This document shows positions 48,609 through 56,960 of a stretch of DNA of 64,000 nucleotides, piece by piece. The first letter of the stretch is position 1. Each line of letters begins with the position of its first letter. Location of the stretch: the NCBI RefSeq assembly GCF_900103585.1, contig NZ_FNHV01000010.1, forward strand, positions 80,607 through 144,606, given 5' to 3'. The translations under genes were made by a program, and so were the position numbers. The notes under the pieces were generated by a model. That model searched no databases and had not been told where the DNA came from. It saw nothing but the letters and a program-made list of their open reading frames with translations. This DNA comes from Streptomyces sp. cf386. Lineage in GTDB: Bacteria; Actinomycetota; Actinomycetes; Streptomycetales; Streptomycetaceae.

Positions 48609-48626
48609 TGTGGGAGCGCTCCCACA
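48609..48626. promoter_or_regulatory. CebR operator upstream of cebE
   Basis: TGTGGGAGCGCTCCCACA is an 18-bp perfect palindrome containing the exact 14-bp CebR site. Cellobiose or cellotriose is expected to release CebR from it. Confidence 0.92.
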
Positions 48627-48734
48627 GGTGATGTGTTGAAGGTTCGTCGGTCCGAGCGGGGGTGTCAAGGGAGTCGACGCGGAGTTCTGCGTTCAGTTAT
48701 CGGGCCGTTAACTGGACCCACTCAGCCCGTGTGG

Positions 48735-48835
48735 GGGTCCCCCCGCTCGAGCGAAGTCGAGAGTGGGGGAGTTTGAGGAAGGGCCCTTTCGGGGCCGAAG
48801 CGGGGGCCTGGGGGCGGCAGTCCCCAGCGACGGTC
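48735..48835. repeat. Dispersed Streptomyces intergenic repeat
   Basis: CCCCGCTCGA-GCGAAG-TCGAGAGTGGGG forms a hairpin (about 48739-48768), followed by CCCTTTCGGGGCCGAAGCGGG and GGGCCTGGGGGCGG. The second half closely matches 15945-15985. Such elements occur in many intergenic regions of the genus. Confidence 0.6.
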
Positions 48836-48900
48836 ACTCTCCCTGGCGGGACTGTTAAATTCCAGGCCAGCACAGAGACAACGGCGGGAAGGCGGAGCCC

Positions 48901-49956
48901 ATGGCAACCCACGGAGCGCGGGGCCGGAGCGGCGGCCGACCCACCCTCGAAGAGGTGGCGGCACGCGCGGGCGTCGGCCGCGGCACCGTCTCCCGGGTGA
49001 TCAACGGTTCGCCCCGGGTCAGCGACGCGACCCGCGCGGCGGTGGAAGCGGCGGTGGCGGAGCTCGGCTACGTCCCCAACACGGCCGCCCGGGCCCTGGC
49101 GGCGAACCGCACGGACGCGATCGCGCTGGTCGTCCCGGAGCCGGAGACGCGTTTCTTCGCGGAGCCGTATTTCTCGGACATGCTCAAGGGCGTGGGCGCC
49201 GAGCTCGCCGAAACCGAGATGCAGCTGCTGCTGATCTTCGCGGGCAGCGACCGGGAGCGGCGCAGGCTCGCCCAGTACCTGGCGGCGCACCGCGTGGACG
49301 GCGTGCTCCTGGTCTCGGTCCACGCCGACGACCCCCTGCCGGACCTGCTGGCCCAGCTGGAGATCCCGGCGGTGATCAGCGGCCCCCGCTCGGCGGCGGA
49401 GACCCTCACCTCCGTCGACTCGGACAACTACGGCGGCGGCCGCTCGGCCACCGAGCACCTGCTGGCCCGCGGCCGCACCCGGATCGCCCACATCACCGGC
49501 CGCCTCGACGTCTACGGCGCCCAACGCCGCGTCGACGGCTACCGCGACGCCCTGCGCGACGCGGGGCACGAGGCGGACGAGCGGCTGATCGAGCCCGGCG
49601 ACTTCACGGAGGAGGGCGGCGCCGCGGCCATGAAGGCCCTTCTCTCACGCTGCCCCGACCTGGACGCGGTCTTCGCGGCATCGGACGTGACGGCGGCGGG
49701 CGCCCGCCAGGTGCTGCGCGAGGCGGGCCGCCGTATCCCCGACGACGTGGCCCTCGTCGGGTACGACGACTCGGCCATCGCCCGCCACATGGAACCGCCC
49801 CTCACCAGCGTCCGCCAGCCCATCGAGGAGATGGGCCGCCGGATGCTGGACCTCCTCCTCACCGAGATCGCGGACCGCAGGCCGGCGGTGTCGCGGGGGC
49901 TGGAGAGGCCGCAGATGGTGCTGCCGACGGAGTTGGTGATCAGGACTTCGTCCTGA
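48901..49956 (+). CDS. cebR: LacI-family repressor CebR
   Basis: A 351-residue LacI/GalR repressor. The HTH (about 14-60) contains TLEEVAARAGVGRGTVSRVING, close to the CebR type; the sugar-binding domain spans 70-348 (LVVPEPETRFFAEPYF, DGVLLVSVH, VGYDDSAIARHMEPPLTSVRQP). It represses cebEFG-bglC through the 14-bp palindromes. It is divergent from cebE. The ribosome site is GGAAGGCGGAG just before ATG 48901. Confidence 0.92.
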   Translation: MATHGARGRSGGRPTLEEVAARAGVGRGTVSRVINGSPRVSDATRAAVEAAVAELGYVPNTAARALAANRTDAIALVVPEPETRFFAEPYFSDMLKGVGAELAETEMQLLLIFAGSDRERRRLAQYLAAHRVDGVLLVSVHADDPLPDLLAQLEIPAVISGPRSAAETLTSVDSDNYGGGRSATEHLLARGRTRIAHITGRLDVYGAQRRVDGYRDALRDAGHEADERLIEPGDFTEEGGAAAMKALLSRCPDLDAVFAASDVTAAGARQVLREAGRRIPDDVALVGYDDSAIARHMEPPLTSVRQPIEEMGRRMLDLLLTEIADRRPAVSRGLERPQMVLPTELVIRTSS

Positions 49957-50036
49957 GGGCAGGGCTGGTTGTTGGCGATGGATGCCCTTCATCAACGTCA
50001 CCGACATGGAGGGTCACCGACGTGGAGGTGGGCGGC

Positions 50037-50264
50037 ATGACTGTCACCAAGATCGATCTGGATGACGAGGCGCTCGCCGAGGCGATGCGTCTCAAGGGAT
50101 CTACCGCGAAGAAGGAAGCGGTGAACGCGGCCCTGAGGGACTACGTCGCGTGCATCAAGCGACCAGCCGAGGACCTGGCTGCGCGTGGCGCGCTTGGGGA
50201 GTTCGACGCGGCTGCGGTGGCTCATGAAGCAGCCAGGCGTGCGCGCCGGGCGGCTTTCGAGTGA
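50037..50264 (+). CDS. vapB: VapB-like antitoxin without a toxin gene
   Basis: A 75-residue protein of the ribbon-helix-helix type (MTVTKIDLDDEALAEAMRL, then STAKKEAVNAALRDYV) and an acidic/Ala-rich toxin-binding-like tail. GGAGG lies 8 nt before ATG 50037. VapB normally pairs with a PIN-domain VapC encoded immediately downstream; here a convergent hydrolase remnant overlaps the last 43 nt instead. It is an orphan, perhaps after toxin loss. Confidence 0.8.
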   Translation: MTVTKIDLDDEALAEAMRLKGSTAKKEAVNAALRDYVACIKRPAEDLAARGALGEFDAAAVAHEAARRARRAAFE

Positions 50265-51141
50265 TCACGTTCCTCCTCAGGCGAGTTCTGCAGGAACTCC
50301 GCGAGCGCGGCGTGCAGGATTCCAGGCTGCTCCAGGTGCAGGTCGTGCCCGGTGCCGGGGATGCTCAGGGCCAGGGTGTCGGGTCGCTGCCGGAGCATCT
50401 CGTCGGCTTCCCGCGCGGGAATGAAGCTGGACTGTGCCGGCACGACCAGGGTGGGGCACACGACCTGCCCCCACTCATCGCGGAACGAACGCCGGGCGTT
50501 CTCCGCCAGCGAGCGGACCATCACGTCCCGGTCGAAGCGCGGCCACCATCCGTCCGCGCGTTCCTCCAGCCCGGCCGCCCAGCCCGCGCCGACCGGCCCG
50601 CCGCCGAGGAACGCGGCTGCCGCCTCGCGTGAGGGGAACGGCACCGGCCACGAGTCGAGCCATGCGCCGATGTCCGCGGGGACGTCGGGGTTCGGGCCGC
50701 CCGGTCCGGCCTCGACGAGCACGAGGGCGCGGACGAGGTCGGGATGTGCGGCGCGGTGAGCATGGCCGTGTGCCCGCCCAGCGACTGGCCGACGAGGACC
50801 GGGCGCCGAAGCCCCAGCCGTTCGACGACGGCGACGACATCGGCGACGTAGGCGGCGCGCGAGACGTCCCGCGGGTGGCGCTCACTGGCGCCGTGCCCGC
50901 GCTGGTCGACCGCGACGACCCGGTACCGGGGGCTCAAGTGCCGTGCCGCCGCGTCCCATTCACCCGCGTGACCGGCCAGGCCGTGCAGCAGCACGACGGG
51001 CTGCCCCGGCCCGCCCCAGTCCCGGCAGACGAGCCGGACACCGTCTCGCACGACCTCGTGCTCGGACCACCCTTCGCTCGCTTGCCCGCACGGGCGCGAC
51101 GGTACGCGGCCCACGGGGCGGGGCAGGGTAAGACAGCACAC
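50222..51141 (-). pseudogene. Alpha/beta hydrolase broken by a frameshift
   Basis: The N-terminal part (PVVLLHGLAGHAGEWD, VVAVDQRGHGASERHP, VLVGQSLGGHTAMLTA) and C-terminal part (VEAGPGGPNPDVP ... CPTLVVPAQSSFIPA ... IPGTGHDLHLEQPG) are in different frames. They join near 50745-50755, where a 1-nt deletion fits: one extra base would restore LTAAHPDLVRALVLVEAG. The nucleophile (GQSLGG) and His (GTGHDLHLE) are both present. The start is unclear; SEHEVVRDG at about 51066 probably marks the N-terminus. A sequencing error is the alternative. Confidence 0.75.
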
Positions 51142-51191
51142 GGGGCGAATGGCCCCACAGACGCGACCGGCGCGGACTGCGGAGGGTGACC

Positions 51192-52226
51192 ATGCGTTCC
51201 TTGACCTTCGTCATCGGTACGGGACGTAGCGGCTCGACCGCGCTGTCCCGCATCCTCAACGCCCACCCGGACGTACTGAGCCTCAACGAGTTCATGGCCT
51301 CCGTGGGCGACGCCGCCTTCCCCGAAGGGACGCTGACCGGCGAGGAGTTCTGGCAGCTGCTCCACCGGCCCGCCCCGCACTTCGAGCGGATGATCCGCAG
51401 CGATCTGCCGCTCCCGGAATTCCTGTACACACGCCGCCCCGGCAGGTACGCGACGGAGACCACCGGAATCCCCGCGCTCTCCCTGATGGTGCTGCCCCAC
51501 CTCACCGACGACCCGGACGGGCTTCTCGACGAGCTCGGCGCGGCAGTGGTCCGGTGGCCCGAGCGCACCGCCGCCGAGCACCACCGAGCGCTGTTCGGCC
51601 TGCTCTGTACGCGGTTCGCACGGACCGCCGTCGTGGAGCGGTCCGGCTACTCGACCGGCTGGGCACCAGGGCTACGGGACACCTTCCCGGACGCGAGGTT
51701 CGTGCACATGTTCAGGGACGGACCGGACTGTGCCCTGTCCATGAGCCGTCATCCCGGATACCGCACGATCCTGCTGCTGCGCGAGATCAAGGAACGAGCC
51801 GGCATCGACAGCTTCGCCGACCTGACCCCCGAGCACGTGCGCGCGCTCCCCGCCGATCTCTCCCCGCTGCTCGACGACCGCTTCGACCCGGCCCTCGTCC
51901 GCGACCGGGACATCCCGCTGCGCCGCTTCGGCGCCCTGTGGTCCGAACTCGTCACCGATGGCGCGGAGTTCCTCACCCGGCTGCCCGCCGACCGGCGCAC
52001 CACACTCTCCTACGAGGACCTCCTCGACAAGCCGACCGACGAACTCACCCGCTTGGCCGAGTACATCGGCGTCGCTCCCCGGCCCGATTGGCTGCGCACC
52101 GCCTCCGCCCTGCTCGACCACAGCCGACGCGGCTCCGCCCGGCGGCTGCCGGCGGCCGAACTCACGGAACTGACGGAGAGCTGCGCCCCGGGCACCCGCG
52201 CTCTGCTCGCCTCGCAAAGTCACTGA
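51192..52226 (+). CDS. Sulfotransferase family protein
   Basis: A 344-residue PAPS-dependent sulfotransferase-like protein. The 5'-phosphosulfate loop is GTGRSGSTALS (about 10-20) and the 3'-phosphate region is FVHMFRDGPDCALSMSRHPGYR (about 175-196). The acceptor is unknown. ATG 51192 has GGAGGG 6 nt upstream; GTG 51186 is in frame but overlaps that ribosome site. Confidence 0.85.
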   Translation: MRSLTFVIGTGRSGSTALSRILNAHPDVLSLNEFMASVGDAAFPEGTLTGEEFWQLLHRPAPHFERMIRSDLPLPEFLYTRRPGRYATETTGIPALSLMVLPHLTDDPDGLLDELGAAVVRWPERTAAEHHRALFGLLCTRFARTAVVERSGYSTGWAPGLRDTFPDARFVHMFRDGPDCALSMSRHPGYRTILLLREIKERAGIDSFADLTPEHVRALPADLSPLLDDRFDPALVRDRDIPLRRFGALWSELVTDGAEFLTRLPADRRTTLSYEDLLDKPTDELTRLAEYIGVAPRPDWLRTASALLDHSRRGSARRLPAAELTELTESCAPGTRALLASQSH

Positions 52227-52334
52227 CGGTGGAGCAGGAATCCCCCCCGACCGCCGAAGCGACAATTGAGCAACCCCCACGGCGAGCAACCACATCCGCG
52301 AGAGCGGCGCCGGTTTAGGCGCAATAAACAGAGC

Positions 52335-52372
52335 CGGACCCCCACGTGATGCCACCGGTCACGGGGGGTCCG
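52335..52372. terminator. Terminator between sulfotransferase and YaaH-type gene
   Basis: CGGACCCCC (52335-52343) pairs with GGGGGTCCG (52364-52372), and inside it CGTGA pairs with TCACG across a bulge. It shares GGACCCCCACGTGAT with the terminator at 56901-56943. Confidence 0.75.
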
Positions 52373-52416
52373 TTCTGATCGCCGGGGTCGCCCAATACCC
52401 CGGCGTCGGCTGCCAG

Positions 52417-52983
52417 TTAGCCGGTGGCCGTCACCCCCCGGCCGGCAGCGCGTCGCGGAAGGGCGGTCGGCCAGTGGGCCAGCGCCGCGGTCGCGGCGTA
52501 CCAGGCGACCGCACCCGCGGCAACGGCGAACCAGCCGCCCACCTTGGTGAGCCCGTCGTTGTCGGCGAAGGAGGCGATCGCCATGAGGAGCAGGGACACG
52601 AAGAACAGCCCGTACGCGCCCTGGCCGAGCTGGTCGCCACCGGCGAGGGTGAGGGACAGCGCCACCAGGGCGAACAGCAGCAGGAACAACCCGGCCGCAT
52701 TGGCGGAGACGGCCGCGTCGGCCGAAACGGCCCACGTGAACCAGAGTGCACCGAGCACCACGAACGCGGTTCCGTTCGCGCTGTCACGGTCTCGCAGGGC
52801 CATCAGGCCGGCGACGAAGAGGGCTATGCCGCCCACATACTGGGCGACTGATACGGCGTCAGCAGCCGACACGCCGTTGATCACATCGGTGTACCCCAGC
52901 CCGAAGGCCAACAGGGTGATGCCCAGGGCGAGTCGGCCGACCACGGTAGTAGTTCCGCTTCCCGCAGAGACGTCGTTGTCCAC
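52417..52983 (-). CDS. GPR1/FUN34/YaaH-type membrane protein (acetate/succinate transporter family)
   Basis: A 188-residue protein with six hydrophobic helices. The patterns are those of YaaH/SatP relatives: GITLLAFGLGYTDVINGV, QYVGGIALFVAGL, NGTAFVVLGALWFTWA, AYGLFFVSLLLMAIASF. The NPAPLGL signature of SatP itself is not visible, so substrate assignment is uncertain. Confidence 0.78.
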   Translation of the reverse strand: MDNDVSAGSGTTTVVGRLALGITLLAFGLGYTDVINGVSAADAVSVAQYVGGIALFVAGLMALRDRDSANGTAFVVLGALWFTWAVSADAAVSANAAGLFLLLFALVALSLTLAGGDQLGQGAYGLFFVSLLLMAIASFADNDGLTKVGGWFAVAAGAVAWYAATAALAHWPTALPRRAAGRGVTATG

Positions 52984-53133
52984 GGCGGGCTCCCTTCATG
53001 CATGTGCAGTTGTGCGGTGACCGGTATATGCCCTTCACAAAGGCACAAACACCTCTACGCGCGAGTAAATTCACACATCGCAAAAAGGAGGCCGACGTCT
53101 CGAACGGCTCATCTCACCTGGGACAACGGTGAG

Positions 53134-53661
53134 TTACGGAATGACAACGACGGGGCGCTTCGCGCGCTTGGCGAGCCGCCCGGCGACGGAGCCGAAGATC
53201 CGGCCGACGATGCCGTGCGTGGAGCCGACGACGATCGCGTCCGCCTCGTACTCCCGCCCGACCTCTTCGAGTTCGTGGCAGATGTCGCCGCCGCGCTCGA
53301 CGAGGATCCAGGGCACCTCGGCGAGATAGTCGGCGCAGGCGAGTTCGAGGCCGAGCACCTCGGTGCGGTGGTCCGGCACGTCGACGAAGACCGGTGGCTC
53401 GCAGCCGGCCCACACCGTCGTGGGCAGCCGGTTGGCGACGTGGACGATGATCAGGCCCGACCCGGAGCGATGGGCCATGCCGATGGAGTACGCGAGGGCG
53501 CGCTCGCTGGAGGTGGAGCCGTCGAAGCCGACTACGACGCCGTGCTTGAAGGCGGGGTCGCAGGAGTGGCGTGGCTCTTCCGCCGCCAGGGGCTCGGCCG
53601 CCGTGGGGTCGGCGACGGGCCGCTTGCGGTCCGCTGGTTCGAAGAATTCGTGACCGGCCAT
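53134..53661 (-). CDS. Universal stress protein (UspA family)
   Basis: A 175-residue protein with a ~38-residue N-terminal extension and one Usp domain: VVVGFDGSTSSERALAYSIG at the start and the ATP-binding-type GSTHGIVGRIFGSVAGRLAK near the end, closing with RPVVVIP. Role in stress or dormancy is known only for the family. Confidence 0.9.
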   Translation of the reverse strand: MAGHEFFEPADRKRPVADPTAAEPLAAEEPRHSCDPAFKHGVVVGFDGSTSSERALAYSIGMAHRSGSGLIIVHVANRLPTTVWAGCEPPVFVDVPDHRTEVLGLELACADYLAEVPWILVERGGDICHELEEVGREYEADAIVVGSTHGIVGRIFGSVAGRLAKRAKRPVVVIP

Positions 53662-54000
53662 GGCTGTCTCGGCGAAGTGATCCTTTTATGGGTGGGCCCG
53701 CGAGCGGAGCTCGTTGACGGATGCAGCAGTGTGCGGCGGAGCTGTGTCCGGGAATGGTCTTCCCAACCCCATACCCCAAGGGTACGGCGGCACGCCTCCT
53801 TAGCCCAGATCCCCGCTCACGGTCGGTGCGGGTTCCAGGGAGCATGCACGAGGGGACGCCCGTAACGCAATGGTTGCTGCGGTGTACAGGCGGTTTGCAC
53901 AGGATTCACTTGCCCGGCATGGCCCGGACCAGTGACCGACGGCTCGAACAGGCGTTGATCACCGTGATCCACCCCCAGGGAGCCCAGGGAGCACACGCGC
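53662..54000. other. 339-bp gap between usp and the small membrane protein gene
   Basis: Divergent promoters are expected. No gene, repeat or operator could be supported. Confidence 0.4.
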
Positions 54001-54336
54001 ATGACCGGACCCCGCACCACCTTCGAGGACAGCGCCACCGTGGTCCGGTGGGCGGTCTTCTGCTGTGTCCTGGTCCCCGTGGTCCTCCTCTGGTACGGCA
54101 CCTCCCTGGCCGGCGCCACCGGCACGGCCCTCGGTCTCGCGGCCGTGACGGCGGTCTGCCGCGTGCTGCTGCGCGAATCGGAACGCGGCGCGGCACGCAT
54201 GAGGGACGATGCGGCGCGTATGAAGGACGAGGAACGCGCCGGCCCGGTGCCCTCGCGTCGCGGACGCCACCACAGGACCGGAACCGGGGCCCATAGAGGC
54301 GGACGTCACAGTGGGGGAAATACACCGGTCGGTTGA
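54001..54336 (+). CDS. Small membrane protein upstream of adpA
   Basis: A 111-residue protein with two transmembrane helices (about 14-33 and 36-55: WAVFCCVLVPVVLLWYGTS, ATGTALGLAAVTAVCRVLL) and a basic, His-rich cytoplasmic tail. No family is recognised. CAGGGAGC lies before ATG 54001. Confidence 0.72.
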   Translation: MTGPRTTFEDSATVVRWAVFCCVLVPVVLLWYGTSLAGATGTALGLAAVTAVCRVLLRESERGAARMRDDAARMKDEERAGPVPSRRGRHHRTGTGAHRGGRHSGGNTPVG

Positions 54337-54713
54337 CCGGTTTCCGCGCTAGCGGACGTTGCTTTTCAGCCAACTTCTGGCGTGCATGCATCCCCTGCCC
54401 AGAACACCCCCCAACCCCCGTTCCACCTGCACGGAAAGGGCCTCAGGGGGTCTGCGCACCCTACGTGGATTGGCCACTGCGACAAGGCGCACTTCCCTGC
54501 ACGGCCCGTGAGTGCAACGCTTCGTGATCGAATGCTTCACGCCAAGTTGCCAAGTCGACAATGTGCCGAGTGCCGAACCGGCCACTGAGGCGCGACGCGA
54601 CACAGTAGATTCGATCTTGACTGTCTACGGCGGGGGACTCGTGCAGGACCGAGGGGAAACGTGCAGGAGCGACACAACCGAGGAGCCGCGACCACCGAGG
54701 GGGGCTTAGCAGT
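54337..54713 (+). promoter_or_regulatory. adpA upstream region with candidate AdpA site
   Basis: A 377-bp region without a gene. CTTCACGCCA (54535-54544), that is TGGCGTGAAG on the minus strand, matches the AdpA consensus TGGCSNGWWY at nine of ten positions, suggesting autoregulation. A GAGGGGGG stretch lies before the ATG. Confidence 0.45.
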
Positions 54714-55958
54714 ATGAGCCACGACTCCACTGCCGCGCCGGAAGCTGCGGCCCGGAAACTGTCCGGGCGACGCCGCAAGGAGATCGTCGCGGTGCTGCTG
54801 TTCAGCGGCGGCCCCATCTTCGAGAGTTCCATACCGCTGTCGGTGTTCGGGATCGACCGCCAGGACGCCGGCGTGCCGCGCTACCGCCTTCTGGTGTGCG
54901 GCGGCGAGGAAGGCCCGCTGCGGACCACAGGGGGCCTGGAACTCTCCGCGCCACATGGCCTGGAGGCGATCTCGCGGGCGGGCACGGTCGTCGTGCCGGC
55001 CTGGCGCTCGATCACCTCGCCGCCACCCGAGGACGCGCTCGACGCACTGCGCCGGGCGCATGAGGAAGGTGCCCGCATAGTCGGGCTGTGCACCGGCGCC
55101 TTCGTCCTCGCTGCGGCGGGCCTATTGGACGGCCGCCCCGCGACGACGCACTGGATGTACGCACCGACGCTGGCCAAGCGCTATCCGTCGGTGCACGTGG
55201 ATCCGCGAGAACTCTTCGTGGACGACGGTGACGTCCTGACGTCGGCGGGCACAGCGGCCGGAATCGATCTCTGTCTCCACATCGTGCGGACGGACCACGG
55301 CAACGAGGCGGCCGGAGCTCTGGCCCGCCGCCTGGTGGTCCCCCCGCGCCGAGCCGGCGGTCAGGAGCGCTACCTCGATCGATCTTTACCGGAGGAGATC
55401 GGCGCCGACCCGCTGGCCGAGGTCGTCGCCTGGGCGCTGGAGCACCTCCACGAGGCGTTCGACGTCGAGACGCTGGCGGCACGCGCGTACATGAGCCGTC
55501 GCACCTTCGACCGCCGATTCCGCTCGCTGACCGGCAGCGCACCGCTGCAGTGGCTGATCACCCAGCGGGTGCTCCAGGCTCAGCGCCTGCTGGAGACGTC
55601 GGACTACTCGGTGGACGAGGTCGCGAGCCGCTGCGGCTTCCGCTCGCCGGTGGCACTGCGCGGGCACTTCCGGCGCCAGCTCGGCTCGTCGCCGGCCGCG
55701 TACCGGGCGGCGTACCGCGCGCGGCGTCCGCAGGCCGAGAGGTCGACGGACCCGGAGCCCGCCGTCGGCCCACCCACGCCGCCGGGCCCACCGCCGTCGC
55801 CCTACCCGGAGGGCGGCCCGGTCCCGCTCCAGGCCCGCCGCACACCGGCGCCGAGCGCCCTCGGCGCGGCCGCGTCGCTGTCGGTGTCGTCGGAGAACGG
55901 CCGCGAGGCCTACGCGACGAGCCGGGCGAGTCTGCCGGGGCAGCGCAGCGGCTCGTGA
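54714..55958 (+). CDS. adpA: Developmental master regulator AdpA (AraC family, TTA codon)
   Basis: A 414-residue AraC/XylS regulator. An N-terminal DJ-1/PfpI-like dimerisation domain (about 22-215; AVLLFSGGPIFESSIPLSVFG, GLCTGAFVLAAAGLLDG) joins a C-terminal double-HTH DNA-binding domain (about 235-335; FDVETLAARAYMSRRTFDRRFR, LQWLITQRVLQAQRLLE, VDEVASRCGFRSPVALRGHFRRQLG). Codon 225 in the linker is TTA (55386-55388), the hallmark that makes AdpA translation bldA-dependent. A Pro-rich tail follows residue 340. AdpA controls sporulation and secondary metabolism genes. orn follows 99 bp downstream. Confidence 0.97.
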   Translation: MSHDSTAAPEAAARKLSGRRRKEIVAVLLFSGGPIFESSIPLSVFGIDRQDAGVPRYRLLVCGGEEGPLRTTGGLELSAPHGLEAISRAGTVVVPAWRSITSPPPEDALDALRRAHEEGARIVGLCTGAFVLAAAGLLDGRPATTHWMYAPTLAKRYPSVHVDPRELFVDDGDVLTSAGTAAGIDLCLHIVRTDHGNEAAGALARRLVVPPRRAGGQERYLDRSLPEEIGADPLAEVVAWALEHLHEAFDVETLAARAYMSRRTFDRRFRSLTGSAPLQWLITQRVLQAQRLLETSDYSVDEVASRCGFRSPVALRGHFRRQLGSSPAAYRAAYRARRPQAERSTDPEPAVGPPTPPGPPPSPYPEGGPVPLQARRTPAPSALGAAASLSVSSENGREAYATSRASLPGQRSGS

Positions 55959-55970
55959 CGTGACCTTGTG

Positions 55971-56002
55971 ACGCCGGACGGGCATCCCAGCCCGTCCGGC
56001 GT
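55971..56002 (+). terminator. Terminator of adpA
   Basis: ACGCCGGACGGGC (55971-55983) pairs perfectly with GCCCGTCCGGCGT (55990-56002) across ATCCCA. It carries the same CCCGTCCGGCGTT core as the 110-bp repeats at 15671-15945. Confidence 0.85.
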
Positions 56003-56057
56003 TGTGAGAACGAGGTCCGGGCATCCCAAATGGCGACGCCAGCTTTAGGGTGGTCGC

Positions 56058-56660
56058 ATGAACGATCGCATGGTGTGGATCGACTGCGAGATGACCGGCC
56101 TCTCGCTGTCCGACGACGCGCTCATCGAGGTTGCCGCCCTCGTCACCGACTCCGAGCTGAACGTCCTCGGCGAGGGCGTGGACATCGTCGTCCGCCCGCC
56201 GGACTCGGCGCTGGAGACGATGCCGGAGGTGGTGCGTCAGATGCACACCGCATCCGGCCTGCTCGACGAACTCGCCGGTGGCACGACGCTGGCGGACGCC
56301 GAGGAACAGGTCCTGGCGTACGTACGCGAACATGTCAAGGAACCCGGCAAGGCCCCGCTGTGCGGCAACTCCGTCGGCACCGACCGCGGCTTCCTGCTGC
56401 GCGACATGCCGACGCTGGAGGACTACCTCCACTACCGCATCGTCGACGTCTCCTCGATCAAGGAGCTGGCCCGCCGCTGGTACCCGCGCGCGTATTTCAA
56501 CAGCCCCGAGAAGAACGGCAACCACCGGGCCCTCGCCGACATCCGCGAGTCCATCGCCGAACTCCGTTACTACCGCGAGGCCGTCTTCGTGCCCCAGCCC
56601 GGCCCGGACTCGGACACCGCGAAGTCGATCGCGGCGAAGCACGTTCTGCCTGCTCAGTAG
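56058..56660 (+). CDS. orn: Oligoribonuclease
   Basis: A 200-residue DEDDh 3'-5' exoribonuclease that finishes degradation of short RNAs and of pGpG from c-di-GMP. Catalytic residues are Asp/Glu in WIDCEMTGL (about 9-11), Asp in GTDRGFL, and His/Asp in NHRALADI. It is the normal neighbour of adpA in the genus. ATG 56058; no strong ribosome site. Confidence 0.95.
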   Translation: MNDRMVWIDCEMTGLSLSDDALIEVAALVTDSELNVLGEGVDIVVRPPDSALETMPEVVRQMHTASGLLDELAGGTTLADAEEQVLAYVREHVKEPGKAPLCGNSVGTDRGFLLRDMPTLEDYLHYRIVDVSSIKELARRWYPRAYFNSPEKNGNHRALADIRESIAELRYYREAVFVPQPGPDSDTAKSIAAKHVLPAQ

Positions 56661-56766
56661 GGGTGTGAGGAGGGTGCCAGGGGGCGCCGCGGAATCTGTG
56701 CGCGAGCACCCCTTCGGACCCTGTACACTTTTTCTCGGCCGGTCGGGGAAACCCAGAGCCGGTCAT

Positions 56767-56840
56767 GGTGGGTGTAGCTCAGCTGGTAGAGCACCTGGTT
56801 GTGGTCCAGGATGCCGCGGGTTCGAGTCCCGTCACTCACC
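56767..56840 (+). tRNA. tRNA-His (anticodon GUG)
   Basis: Acceptor stem GTGGGTG/CACTCAC with an extra 5' G (56767) opposite discriminator C, as in tRNA-His. Anticodon GTG in the loop TTGTGGT; T-loop TTCGAGT. CCA is not encoded. Confidence 0.95.
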
Positions 56841-56848
56841 CTCACCCT

Positions 56849-56881
56849 TCAGCCGGTGACTTCATCGAAGTCACCGGCTGA
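56849..56881 (+). terminator. Terminator of tRNA-His
   Basis: TCAGCCGGTGACTTC (56849-56863) pairs perfectly with GAAGTCACCGGCTGA (56867-56881), loop ATC, followed by GGTGTTTT. Confidence 0.95.
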
Positions 56882-56900
56882 GGTGTTTTCCGGAGAACAG

Positions 56901-56943
56901 AGCGGACCCCCACGTGATCAGGGGCATCACGTGGGGGTCCGCT
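56901..56943. terminator. Strong bidirectional terminator before the glmS 3' end
   Basis: AGCGGACCCCCACGTGAT (56901-56918) and ATCACGTGGGGGTCCGCT (56926-56943) form a perfect 18-bp stem with a 7-nt loop. It serves convergent glmS. Confidence 0.92.
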
Positions 56944-56960
56944 CATTCCGTTCGCCCGGA

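Larger units (their letters stand above)
48485..48900. other. Divergent cebE-cebR control region
   Basis: A 416-bp gap without a gene. It contains the CebR palindrome at 48609-48626 and a dispersed repeat (48735-48835) close to cebR. No clear -35/-10 pair was identified for cebE. Confidence 0.6.
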
